Translations under genes and position numbers: made by a program
Shown here: one piece after another, positions 34,606 through 45,849 of the stretch
Layout: each line of letters opens with the position of its first letter
How positions within the stretch are numbered: the stretch's first letter is position 1
Origin: Tolypeutes matacus
Lineage: Eukaryota; Chordata; Mammalia; Cingulata; Chlamyphoridae
DNA length: 64,000 nucleotides
Direction: 5' to 3'
Assembly (NCBI GenBank): GCA_026826555.1
Contig: JAKSZT010005175.1
Span: 2,229,414-2,293,413, forward strand
The notes under the pieces: model-generated
Databases searched by the model: none
What the model was told of the DNA's origin: nothing
What the model saw: only the letters and a program-made list of their open reading frames with translations

Positions 34606-35228
34606 TTAAGCCTGGGGAGTGTAGCAGAGGTATTTCTCACCAGATGAGAGCTCTTTCGTGAAGATGCTTTTAGGGAAAAGTTTTTTGGCATCCTCTTCAG
34701 GGATGGCTGGATGTACCATCACACTCTCTCCGTCCTTCTAATGAACTGGGGTAGTTTTCTGCCAACAGCTGGAGAGACATAACTACTCTAAAGATCTCAT
34801 TAAAATTCCTTTCAGTGGTAGCTGGTAGAAGATAGACAGCTTCAATTTCTTATCAGGATAAAACATAAACACCAATTAAGCTGTCACAGGCATGTCCTTT
34901 TTGTTCTCTGCTGCATCCAGTATTCTCAATAGGACAACAAGGTCCCAATTCCTATTATTGATGATGGAAAAAGGTAATGTTTCTGTGGGACATCACCATT
35001 GTACACATTGAAATCCTTGCTCTAGGCAAAATGGTCTCCCAATTGTCTATGGAAAGGGAAATCATCTTAATATGCTTCATGGCAAATTCTTGTATCAGCT
35101 TGGTATCCCTGCCAAGCTCTTTGTTGCACTCTGGGGTAAAAAGTTTTGTGTTGCAAAACTGAGGCAGCTGATGGTGTTATTGGCCTCAAATTGAGGACTT
35201 TGTCCCTGAGAAGCAGACTTCCAGGCAT
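34606..35228 (-). pseudogene. PRDX6: PRDX6 processed pseudogene (peroxiredoxin 6)
   Basis: Peroxiredoxin 6 is a cytosolic 1-Cys peroxidase and phospholipase A2 of 224 residues. The minus strand shows its coding sequence from MPGSLLLRDK (ATG at 35228-35226) through FTPECNKELGR (the catalytic-Cys segment, Cys kept), HIKMISLSIDNWE, a frameshifted KNRDL-like part, DKKLKLSIFYQLPL, and KDGESVMVHPAIPEEDAKK with LFPKSIFTKELSSGEKYLCY at the end, closing with TPQA and a stop at 34608-34606. It has no introns although the parent gene does, several frameshifts and stops, and 623 bp against 675 bp for the parent, so some pieces are lost. It is a dead retrocopy made by L1 machinery. Confidence 0.92.
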
Positions 35229-35539
35229 GGTGGCAGTGGTGATGTGGAGGGATGAGGAGACAGCTGTTACAGCCAACAGCCAGCTGGCTTTGGCAAAGTT
35301 GGCCTGTTTTCTTATATATTCCAGATATTTTTGCTATTTTATATGAGAAAAAAGCAAAGCTTCCCCAGGATGGATGATTAATATTTTGTTAGCTATTATG
35401 TGGGCCTCTATCTATGGTAAAAAAAAAAAAAAACATACCAATGACAATGCAAATGCATTCATATACCAAAGAAGTATGTTTTAGGAAAATTTTTCACTAA
35501 ATATCACCCCACTATCAACACCATGTACTAGTAAGATGA

Positions 35540-36270
35540 CTTTGTTATAGATCCTGAAAGAACATTCTTATATTTGTATTTTAAACCACAGTCTTCAATC
35601 TAGAGTTCAGTGAGTTGTACAGTCACTTTTTTTATCCCCTCACTTTTGTTCTAGCATCATGTAAAGTTCAAAATGTCCCCTTTCAACCATGTTCACACTC
35701 ACACTTCAGCACTATTAATTACATTCATTTCACTGCACCACCATGAGTTCTTTCCATTTTGGAACCATTATAATCAACTTAATTATAAATTCTGTACAGA
35801 TTAAGCATTATTCTCTATTCTTATTCTATAAGTCTCTATTTCCCTTCAATTTCCTGTTAACCTACCTACTAGATGCTAATTCCACGAGTCTGCTCACTTT
35901 CAGTGAGATAAAGCAATATCTGTCCTTTTGTGTCTGGCTTATTTTACTCAACATAAGGTCATTGAGGTTCATCCATGTTTTCACGTGCATCAGGACTTCA
36001 TTGCTATTTGCAGCTGAATAATATTCTATCATATATATATATATATACCACATACTGTTTTCTCATTTATCTGTTGATGGACACCAGGGCTGCTTCCACC
36101 TTTTGGCAATTGTGAATGATGCCACTATGTTCATTGGTGTGCGTATACATGTCTGTCTCATTGATTTCAATTCATCTGGGTATATACGTAGTAGTGGGAT
36201 TGCCAGATGATATGGAAATTCTATAATTAGCTTCCTGAGGAACCACCAAACTTGTCCTTCACAGTTCATA
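35540..36270 (-). mobile_element. L1 3' end (ORF2 tail and 3' UTR, minus strand)
   Basis: The minus strand reads 36269-36063 (WWFLRKLIIEFPYHLAIPLL and then RIYPDELKS) and 36053-35862 (YSAANSNEVLMHVKTWMNLN, ending in the SQTQK block), the end of ORF2. A degraded 3' UTR reaches about 35540. A short (AT)n lies at about 36029-36047. Confidence 0.82.
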
Positions 36271-36639
36271 AGGTTGATTGGAAATGTTTAGAAGTGATGG
36301 CAACATATTATTGAGAATATAATTAACAACAATGATTTATTGATGTGATTTCCATTAAAAAGGGGAAGTTCAGAGTCATATAAGTCAATGAAAGAAAGCT
36401 ACAGGATATACTTGGGAATGTACAACATAGTGAACCTGGTTGTGAATGATGACTGTGGTTAATAGTACAAATAAAAAAATGTTCTTCCATAAACTACAAC
36501 AAACATACTTCACTAGTACACAGTGTTAATAATAGGGTGGTATATGGGGAAAATACAATTAATGCAAATTATGAAACATAGTTAAGAGTATTTTTTAAAT
36601 TTTTTTCATCAACCATAACCAAACTTAGATGAAATCTAA
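36271..36639 (+). mobile_element. L1 3' UTR fragment (plus strand)
   Basis: Blocks 'gatgactgtggttaatagtacaaata' and 'agtgttaataatagggtggtatatgggg' match the L1-F 3' UTR (30880-30950) and L1-I 3' UTR (39345-39460). No ORF2 precedes it directly, since the minus-strand L1 abuts at the left. Confidence 0.65.
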
Positions 36640-38538
36640 GATCTAGAAACACTTGTACAACCTATATTGATGAAAGTAGAAACAGAAGACTTCAATAGAC
36701 CAATGACAAGTAATGTGATTGAATCTGACATCAAAAACCTTCCAACCAAGAAAAGACCAGAACCAGATGGCTTTACAGATGAATTCTCCCAGTCATTCCG
36801 AAAAGAGCTAATATCAATCCTGCTGAAACTCTTCCAAAAAAATTGAAAAAGCAGGAACATTACCAAACTGATTCTATGATGCTACATCACCGTAATATCA
36901 AAGCTATATAAAGATATTACATGAAAAGAAAATTTCTGACCAATCTCTTTAATGAACTTGGATGAAAAAACTCAACAAAATATATACCAATTGAATTCAA
37001 CAACATATCAAATGAATAATACACCCTGATCAAATAGGCTTTATCCCAGGTGTACAAGGGTGGTTCAACATAAGAAAATCAATTAATATAATACATCACA
37101 TTAACAGATAAAAGGAAAAAAATATATGATCATCTCTATCAACACAGAAAAGGCATCAACAAAGTTCAGTATACTTTCTTGATTAAAAAACACTCAAAAG
37201 ATAGGAATTGAAGGAAGCGTCCTCAAGATGATAATGGGCATGTATAAAAAACCCAAAGCTAACATCATACTCAATGGTGAAAGGCTAAAATCTTTCTCTC
37301 TAAGATCTGGAATAACACAAAGATGCCCACTGTCACCACTTTCCTTCAACATTTTGATAGAAGTTCTTGCCAGAGCACTTAGAAAAGGAAAAAAAAAAAA
37401 AAGACATCCAAATTTGAAAGGAAGAAGTAAAATTTTCAGTATTTGTAGATGACATGATCCTATATATAAAAAGTCCTGAAAAATCTAAAACAAAGCTAAC
37501 AGACCTAATGAACAAGTTCAGCGAAGTAGCAAGATAGAATATTAACATGCAAAAATCACTAGTGTTTCTATACCATAGTAATGAGCAATCAGAGGAGGAA
37601 ATCAGGGAAAAAAATTGCATTTACAATAACAAAAAAAGAATGAAATATATAGGAATAAACTTAACTGAGCATGTAAAGGACCTTTATTCAGAAAACTACA
37701 ACGTAGTGCTAAAATAAATCAAAGAAGACATAAATAAATGGAAGGACATTCAGTGTTCATGGGTTGGAAGACCAAATATTGTTAAGATGTCAATTTTACA
37801 TAAATTGATTGACAGATTCAATGTAATGCCTATAAAAATTCCAAAAGCCTTATTTTCAGAAATGGAAAAGCCAGTTATCAAATTTATTTGGAAGGATTAT
37901 GAGCCCTGAATAACCAAAAATCTTTTGACTTTAAAGCATATTATAAAGCTACATTGGTTTAAAATAAAAGCATGGTACTGGCATAAAAAGAGGCATAACT
38001 AGCATAAAGATAGACATATTGACCAATAGCATTGAACTGAGAACTCAGAAATAAAGCCTCATGTCTCTGGTCAATAGATTTTTGACAATGCTGCCACATC
38101 TACCCAGCCAAGACAGAACAGTCTCTTCAACAATGGTACAGGTAGAAGTGGATATCCATAGTCAAAGGAAAGAAAGAGGACCCCTGTCTAACATCTTATA
38201 CAAATGTTAATTCAGAATGGATCAAAGACCTTATAATAAGAGCCAGAACTATACAACTTCTTAAAGATAATGTAGGGAAACAACTTCAAGAAATTTTAAT
38301 ACGTGGTGGTTTCTTAGACCTTGAACTCAAAGCATGAGCATGAAAAAAATAAAAGATAAATGTGACCCTCTTCAAAATTGAATACTTTTGCACATCAAAT
38401 GACTTTATCAAGAAGGTGAAAAGGCAGCCTACAAAATGGAAGAAAATATTTGGATGCCAAATATCTAATTATGGCTTATTATCCAAAATATTGGAAATAG
38501 ATCCCTTAACTCAATGATAAAAAGACGAAAAATCCAAT
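36640..38538 (+). pseudogene. L1-H ORF2 remnant (reverse transcriptase region)
   Basis: The palm-domain active site near 37435-37460 reads VFVDDMIL instead of LFADDMIL, keeping both aspartates. A readable stretch is 37228-37452 ([20 protein letters not shown], then LRSGITQRCPLSPL). Many frameshifts and stops follow. At the position where L1-B and L1-C have the shared TAG this copy has CAG (Gln). Confidence 0.75.
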
Positions 38539-39833
38539 TAAAGGTGGACATTATGTTGAGTGAAGCAAGTAAGGCACACAAGGACAAATATTGTATGATT
38601 TCACTATTATGAACAAATAAAATGAGCAAACTCATGGCGATAATGGCTAGAATATAGGGCACCAGGAGACAGAATGAAGAAAAGGAATGGAAAGCTGAGG
38701 CTTAATCTGTACAGAATTGGTAAAAGTTTATTTGGAAATGTTTGGAAATGGATAGAAATGATGAAAGCTCATTATAGTGTTTGTAATTAGCAGCACTGTT
38801 TTCATTTGCCAAAGGACTGTCAAAGTACTAGAAAGGGTATTTATAAAGGGTATTTACTTGGGGTAAAAGCTTACAGTCCCAAGGCTGTGAAAAGTCCGTG
38901 ACAAGGCTTGAGTTCTGCTCTCTTCCCAAGTTCAGCTGTAAGCTATCAGGCAGATAGCAGGGCTGGTATCTTCTTGAGCTGCTCCGTGGTCCCAGCCTCT
39001 TGGGGGGTTCATGCTTAAGCAATCCTCTCTCTTATATTGTAACATCAAATATTATGACTCCCTTTTTACTCTGTCTGTCCCTGTATAAGTCTGTTTATAT
39101 CAGAACCAGCAAGGTCCCCCAAATGAATTTAATACAATCAAAGATTATCACACTCAGAAGAATAGGTTAGTTTACAAACATAATATTTCTCTTTTAGAGA
39201 TTCATAAAATGATCTCAAACAGCCACAAACACTAATATATGGCAATGATAGTAGTTGAAAGGGAAAGTCTAAGGCCATGAACACCACCAGAATTAAAGAT
39301 AAATAATGAAACATGAGACTGTATAACATTGTGCACTCTTTGGGGACAAGGTGTGTGGTTAATAATACATGCATAAGAATTTTTTTCCTCTGAAACAGAA
39401 AAAAAAGGTATGTTGATACAAGATGTTAATAATAGAGTGACATTTGGGTAATATAGAACCAAAGCAAAATATGGACTATAAGGACTAGTAATATATTAAT
39501 ATTTTTCCATCAATGGTAATTAAAAGGAAGTGTGCTAAGTGAAAGAATCTAGATACAAAGTACTAACTATTGTTTGACTCCATCTATAGAAAATGTAAAA
39601 ACAAATGAATTGAGATGGAAATAGATTAGCAGTTATGTGGGACAGAGGAATGACGGAGGGACTGAGAGGTGACTACTAAGGGATAGCTTTTTTTTCTTTT
39701 TGAAGTAATGAAAATTCTCTAATATTGATTGCAGTGATGAATGCACAGCTCTCTTTTTACCAAATGCCATTGATTGTACACTTTAGATGAATGTATGAAA
39801 TATGAATACATTTAAATAAAATTGATTAAAAAT
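38539..39833 (+). mobile_element. L1-I, 5'-truncated L1 3' end inside L1-H (holds an LTR)
   Basis: It starts at the very end of ORF2 ('gacattatgttgagtgaagcaag') and runs through a 3' UTR to an A-rich end ('aaataaaattgattaaaaa'). It splits the L1-H ORF2 at a point where only 'attaaa' is duplicated, a weak target-site duplication. The LTR 38797-39227 is inserted in its 3' UTR. Confidence 0.62.
38797..39227 (-). repeat. Solo MaLR-like LTR (shortened)
   Basis: TG...CA, 431 bp, same family as 32650-33266, with 'ggtatttacttggggtaaaagcttacag' near 38848. Flanking five bases agcac (38792-38796) and aacac (39228-39232) agree in 4 of 5, as expected of a 5-bp ERVL-type duplication. Confidence 0.78.
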
Positions 39834-40085
39834 AGGCAAAAGACTTGAATAGACACTTTTCCAAAGGGAAAAAGCACATGAAAAGATAGTAAACGTCACT
39901 AGCTATTAGAAATGTAAACCAAAACTACATTGAGATATCATTTTAAACCTTGTAGAATGGTCACTATTAAAAAAAGAAAGAGTGAAAACTACAAGTGTTG
40001 GAGAGGATGTGGAAAAATAGGAACACTCCACTGTTGCTGGGAATGTAGGATGGTAGGTTCAGCAGCTGTGGAAGATTAATGGCTT

Positions 40086-41790
40086 TTTAAAATTGTTAGG
40101 TTTGAGGATATGTACATTGCAGATTTCTAAATCCAGGGTAAAATTTGAAGTTCTTTACTTCCTTTTAAATCTTATTGACTGTTGTAGCTTTAAATATCAC
40201 CTTTCTGGATTACTCCACATTTTCCAGTAAAATATCTTTCATGGTTTTAGTAATGCATGTTGGAAATGTAATGGAACCTCATTGTAGGTATAACTGGTCT
40301 CATCCATTTCTTTTACAATCTTCTCTCCCTCTTCCTCTGATTTCGCTGTTCTTATTAGCTTCATCTTCTTTTAATATTAATTTTATTGTTTCTTTTAATG
40401 CCTTTGTTATTTATACTCAAGCTCAAAATCAGCAAATTCTACATATATCAGTTAATTGAATGATTTGTCAAAAGCAATGTAAACTAATTTTCTAATATTC
40501 TTACATAGTTCCCTTTTTAACCTCTTATTTCTAACATTGACAAAAAGAAGACCTTTACTACTTCATTAAGCATTTTCAGAGGCCTGATAATGCAGTTAGC
40601 AAAGTAAAAACATTCTGTTCTTGCATTCTATATACTCAAGTATTTAAAATCAGGGACTCTGTAGCCAGTAATTTCAAATTTGAATCATCTTAAGAACTAT
40701 ATGGGCTTGAGCATATTCCTTAGTGTTTTTATGTGCCTCTGTTTCTCTAAATGTGATTATAGGTACTAATAGGACCAACTCTTAGAGTAGTATAAGGATA
40801 AATGGCTTAGTACATGTAATGTATTTACATTATGTCCAGGAAATAGAAAGTTGCATATAGGTGATAATACTTGCTTCTATTACTCATTCTGTGACTCACT
40901 ATATATTCAAAAATATTTTAGGAATAAATTATATGTTCCAGGGAATATGTTATATCCTGGGGATACAATTGTGTGGACACACATATACAATTCTTGTATT
41001 TATGCAAAATTACATATCAGTGCTGTATTAGAGCTAATTAGTAATCAAATATTCAGAAAAATAAATGTTAAGTAATGACTTAACTGATTTGAAAACGGGT
41101 TCCATAGGGAAGGGAAATGAATAAATTCATGCTTGAGGGAAAGATATTTGAGTTAAGATATGAAAAGTGAAAAGTTATTAACTTGAGAGTTAAAAATGCC
41201 ATTATTTGATATTAACCTTTCAGAGACAAAATCAAAATAGACTGCTAGTTCTCACCATTTTGATTCTACTATTAGGGGAAAAAAGTGGAATAGTGGTATT
41301 TCATGCATATTAACTTGACAACTATTTTTGTCTTACCTGTTGAATGAATTATCAGTCAGTCATTTTTATGCATAAGTGAGTGCGGCCTTGCTTTTGCTGC
41401 TCACCTCTTCATTTCCCATGAAAAGATTATTTTTGTAAATTTGAAAGAACATTTAAACTGTTAAACCAGGAAGGTAACTTGATTGAAACTTTACCTTTAC
41501 AGTTTGAAACACTTGTTTGGATGGTAGAACTCTTTAAAAAATGATCCAGAAATAAAGCAATATTAAAATTATTTATAAAATTATTGATGGATATATAAAA
41601 ATACATTTGAAGTAGATTTTTTTTTATTCCAGAAAAATCATCTCAAGAGATCATAGTCAGGAAAATAAGCTTTAAGATGATGTGGTTTCAGGCAGCTTAA
41701 TTTCTTTATAAGACAACTCATTGTCCATATCATAGTCAGTGTTGTGTCTCTGAAAATTTGTTATTTATTTTTTTGAAGAAATTTGAGGAT
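40086..41790. other. No recognisable gene or repeat
   Basis: AT-rich unique-looking sequence; only short random open frames. Confidence 0.4.
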
Positions 41791-41799
41791 ATATTTATA

Positions 41800-42958
41800 C
41801 CAAACTCTGCTATCAAACTTGAGCTTGATTCAATAGAGATTTATGAGTTCTATATGCATAATGGAATAGAAAATGAAGTTACAAAAATCATTGGTTGGTT
41901 TTCAAGTTCATACTTAATAAATAATCAATGCTTTGATACTTTGTTCTGATGGAATTGACATCATGGAAACATTAGACAAGCATCCTTGCTGGGAATAGAG
42001 TGAAATTCATTGCAAGAAAAGTAATTTTCCACTCTTAAAATATCTTCAAATAAACAAACCTCAGGACAAAAAATAAATAATTCAGAATAAATAAGGAAGA
42101 GTTGAGGTGATATGAAACCATTTCTCAGGGATTTTTTCAGTTGCAAAAATTTAGGAATGATGATAAATGCAAGGCCATTTCTCACAAATAGAAGAAAAAG
42201 GCAGTGATAGGAACTGAGAAAGGGTCAAATATCAGAGGAATTACTAAAGTTAAGTTAGCTTTTGAGATCTGCGAACAAGTGTGTATAGTAGCCAGTTTTA
42301 AATTATTCTTTATGCTATACTTTCATTTGTTTTCCAGGACCTTAATTATACACTCAATAAATATTGCCAAAAAATCTCAATATATGTTTGGAGTTTCAGC
42401 ATTGATCTAATCAAGTCCTCTGATTGAATAGTGGGAAGTAAATAATGGAGTAAAAACCTATGGTGTTGATCCAAACAGTGCAAAAGTCATGTCCAAAGGA
42501 GAGATCTGATTGTCTGAGTGCACATGGAGCAAGTAAATAACTTTCTAGGGGTCCATCACAGGGATTCCAGAAAGGGAATTAACATAATGATGAAAGCCTA
42601 ACTTATTGTAAACAATGTGAAGTTATGTCTATCCATCAAATCCTGAGGATATAACATCTGATTATAGTTAGTGAAAATCAAATTACACAAAGATTAATAA
42701 TATCAATGTAAGTTTCTAAATGAATATTTATAATGGATCAATTTGAACAGAGCAGAGGCATATAGTTGAAAGAATTTGTCTACATTCATAAAATGTTGCA
42801 TTAATGGGGTGATTAATGTTTTCTTTGGAAATATTCTAGGACCCAAAAAGAGTATTAACTGAGAACAAGCAGTTTTCTTCCCATGTTCTGACAACAGAGG
42901 TATGGACTCATCACCAGCATGCTTTTCCGTTTTACTCAATGCTAAACATGCACTTTAA
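41800..42958. other. 3' flank of olfactory-receptor pseudogene, paralogous to 4440-5500
   Basis: Collinear with the left-hand segment in the same orientation (see that entry). It leads directly into the receptor pseudogene on the minus strand. Confidence 0.6.
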
Positions 42959-43818
42959 TTAAGTACCACTTTTTCTCAATCTTTTCATTGCCTTTTTAAC
43001 ATCTTTGTTCCTCAAAATATAGATGATAGGATTCAGCATGGGAATCACAATGGTATAAAATATAGACACCATCATATCATGGTCTAAAGTGTAGCTGGAT
43101 CTTGGCCTCACGTACATGAAGAGGATTGTTCCATGGTAAATCCACCTCCCTTCAGCAGAATGCATCTTCAGAATGGCCATCAGAATGAAACCATAGGAGA
43201 CCAAGTTAATTAGGATACTAGATAACTCAATAAAGCTCACAAAGCGGAGAGTAGAAGCTGATTGATGTATCAGAACAAGAAATAGCTAGGAGTGCAGGGA
43301 TTTCACAAAACACATGTCTGATTTCATTGGATGCACAGAAGGATAGGCTAAAAGTGTGTAAAGTGGCATTCAAAATGCCACGAACACAGGAAGCAGTGAT
43401 GAGTGACACATAGACTCAGGGTCACATGTTAACTGAATAAAGCAGTGGTTTGCTGATTGCTACATAGCAATCATAAGTCACGGCAGCCAAGACAAAACTC
43501 TCTGTAGTCCCAAAAGAAACAAAGAGAAGCATCTGTGTTGTACAACCAATAAATGAAATGGTTTTATCCTCTGCCAAGAAATTCATCAACATTTTTGGGG
43601 TGACAACTGAATAATAGCAGGCATCCAAGAATGACAACACACTCAGAAAACAGTACATGGGGTTGTGGAGCCAGGAATCCTGAATGACCAATAAAACCGG
43701 TCCCAAATTTGGTTATCATAGTAAAAAGATAGATTGCTAGAAATAAGAAAAACAGGGAGACTTTCAGCTCAATATTATCTGTGAAGTCCATCAATAAACA
43801 TAGTGACTCCAGTCCCAT
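42959..43818 (-). pseudogene. Class II olfactory receptor pseudogene
   Basis: Olfactory receptors are seven-helix odorant-sensing GPCRs of olfactory neurons. The minus strand reads from MGLESLCLLMDFTDNIELKV at 43818 (N-terminus and TM1) through [20 protein letters not shown] and [11 protein letters not shown] (TM2-TM3) and [15 protein letters not shown]. There the DRY box is DCY and MAYDRY is VTYDCY. Then come [20 protein letters not shown], the extracellular CSDTSI, TM6 and [20 protein letters not shown] followed by RNKDVKKAM (TM7). Frameshifts near 43695 and 43250 and a frame break with TGA near 43422 kill it. About 860 bp is close to the usual 930-950 bp single exon. The family appears to be in the 5/8/9-like class II group; I cannot assign the subfamily. 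Confidence 0.93.
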
Positions 43819-45539
43819 TCTTCAACCGAATATTGTTTGGTTCCAAATCTGATGGAAACCCTATCATTCCAATTTAATTTTATAAGTGCGCCAGGCAATA
43901 TCTCATGAAAGAATATTCATCCAATTATATCCTCTTGGTTGTTTCTTGGAAGGGAAAATGATGCCCTAGGAATTGATGATGTAGTCAATGACAAAAAGTT
44001 AGGCTGAAGTGAATGTACTTCTCTGCATTAATGGGGTGATTAATGGGGCTAATGGGGTGATTAATGGGGTTCATAAACTTTTTGGCTAAATGAGTCATGT
44101 GAAAAAATCCTGCCAATTTATGTGATTCTTTTTCTTGTTAATTGTATGTTAAATTTTCTACCACCTGTTTTCCTATTACATCATATTATAATTCACAAAG
44201 ACTTAAGAATATTGTGATTTTTTTATCCAAAAATGTTATAGTGGAAAGTACATACATGAGTGCTATTCCGAAATATGCTATAATGTGCATGAAATGCCTT
44301 TTGATAATGGTCTTAATTATAAAGGGGTGCAATCAAATCACAAGATTTTTATTAAAATTAAATGATTAACTATGTGAAAATTATTTCATTTAAAATGTTT
44401 CCAGTTAAAAATGTGATCAGTTATACTTACACTTCACCTTTTTGACAGTGCTTTCTTTTCACAACCAACCAAATTGTGCTTTTTTCTGTCAAGGATCCCA
44501 TTCCAGTAGTCTTTCAAGAGCAGTGGTGAACGAGCAACAGACAGTGTTCTATAGGTAGAGGTACCTTGTATGGGCATTAAAAAGGATACAGTAGCTAGGA
44601 AATTGGCCAAAAGTAAGAGTCTTAATGCAAATTACATAGGCAAAGAATCAGTAAACTGAGCAGCAGCAATTAATCCCAGGCTAGTTCTAACTTTATGTGC
44701 TGCCAAAGTAAGCCTTTTCCTGTCAAAAGAGGCAGCACTAATAATTAACACCAACCAGAGTCAAACCTTAGCAGTTATTATTTCTAAGATTTAGCATTTC
44801 CCCCTTAAATTCACATACATTCCTGAGCTTCCTGTATGACAAAAAAAAAAATAATAAAGAAAACATTGTGGGTGCATTTGTACATGGACTGAAAACTTTA
44901 GTGAATGGACACAATTAAATCCAAGATCCACTATATTTAGGAGTGAAATGTAAACATAGTAGCAGTTTTTCTTCCTTTAACTTGCCATAGAACATTCTTA
45001 ACTTGTCGGCTCCTGTATTTTCCAGTGTTTAATGGAATGAAACCTTTGTCATGTATTAGGCTGTGCTGCATTCAGTGATATACAACCAATTTTTATTCAT
45101 GACATTAAATATGCTAAGATTTTGCCATCTTTTGATGTTTATCTGTCAAGAAGAGAATGAGCAAATCAGCTTAATATCATTGGAATTAGAATCAAAACAT
45201 GACTTTATTTTCCCAGAAATGCCCCTTCAAATGTAGATGAAGAATTTTTTAAAATACATAAAAATAAATGAATGTAAGGTTAGAGAACAAAAACATGCTT
45301 ATTTGATCCTTAGAGAAGTAAAAATATATAATTAGGCTAAATTCTTATTTTCGAGTAAATTCATATATTTTACACGTCTCTTTCAAACACACACACTAAC
45401 AAATTTTATAATTTCTAATTTAGTTTGAATGGCTATAAAGATATTGTTTAATAACAGAAATATGAATTAAATATTTGGTGATAAAATATATGTCTGTTAC
45501 AAACATTTCCTCCTACTCTATTTCTACCCCATCTTTTAT
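43819..45539. other. 5' side of the receptor pseudogene, no gene seen
   Basis: Unique-looking AT-rich DNA. It includes a small tandem motif 'attaatggggtgattaatgggg' at 44027-44071, the core of which also occurs at 42798-42818, on the other side of the pseudogene. Confidence 0.4.
44025..44071. repeat. Short tandem repeat of (ct)aatggggtgattaatgggg
   Basis: Two direct copies of an approximately 22-bp unit; the 20-mer gcattaatggggtgattaat is also present at 42798-42817. Confidence 0.75.
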
Positions 45540-45550
45540 TTCCCATTCTC

Positions 45551-45835
45551 CTTTCTTTCTTTCTCTTTCTTTCTCTCTCTCTCTTCCTTCCTTCCTTCCT
45601 TCCTTCCTTCCTTCCTTCCTTCCTTCCTTCCTTCCTTCCTTCCTTCCTTCCTTCCTTCCTTCCTTCCTTNNNNNNNNNNCTTCCTTCCTTCCTTCCTTCC
45701 TTCCTTCCTTCCTTCCTTCCTTCCTTTCTTTTTCTGTCTTCCTTTTTTTCTGTTTCTTTCTTTCTCTATCATTCTCTCTCTCACTTTCCCTCTCTTTCTT
45801 ACACTCCCTCTCTCTCCCACTCCCTCCCTCATCTC
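45551..45835 (+). repeat. CCTT/CTTT microsatellite with flanking T/C-rich sequence
   Basis: Mostly pure CCTT from about 45583 to 45726, broken by an N run, with imperfect CTTT and CTCT at both sides up to 45835. Confidence 0.95.
45670..45679. other. Assembly gap (10 N)
   Basis: Ten Ns inside the CCTT array, so the real array length is unknown. Confidence 0.99.
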
Positions 45836-45849
45836 TCTACCTATTTCTC

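Larger units (their letters stand above)
36640..40085 (+). mobile_element. L1-H, 5'-truncated L1 interrupted by L1-I
   Basis: ORF2 is readable from the start of the reverse-transcriptase region (36640, ETLVQPILMKVETEDFNRPM-like) to 38538 ('aatccaattaaa'), where it stops abruptly. The missing ORF2 part (TGR/'aggcaaaagacttgaatagacac') resumes at 39834 and runs to about 40085. The intervening 38539-39833 is a separate L1 3' end. Confidence 0.72.

Noticed and set aside
34977..35346. Plus-strand open frames of 61-66 codons
   Set aside because: They are antisense to the PRDX6 retrocopy.
43251..43300. Possible intron or alternative exon in the receptor pseudogene
   Set aside because: Olfactory receptor coding regions are single-exon; the breaks are frameshifts with no splice-site pattern.
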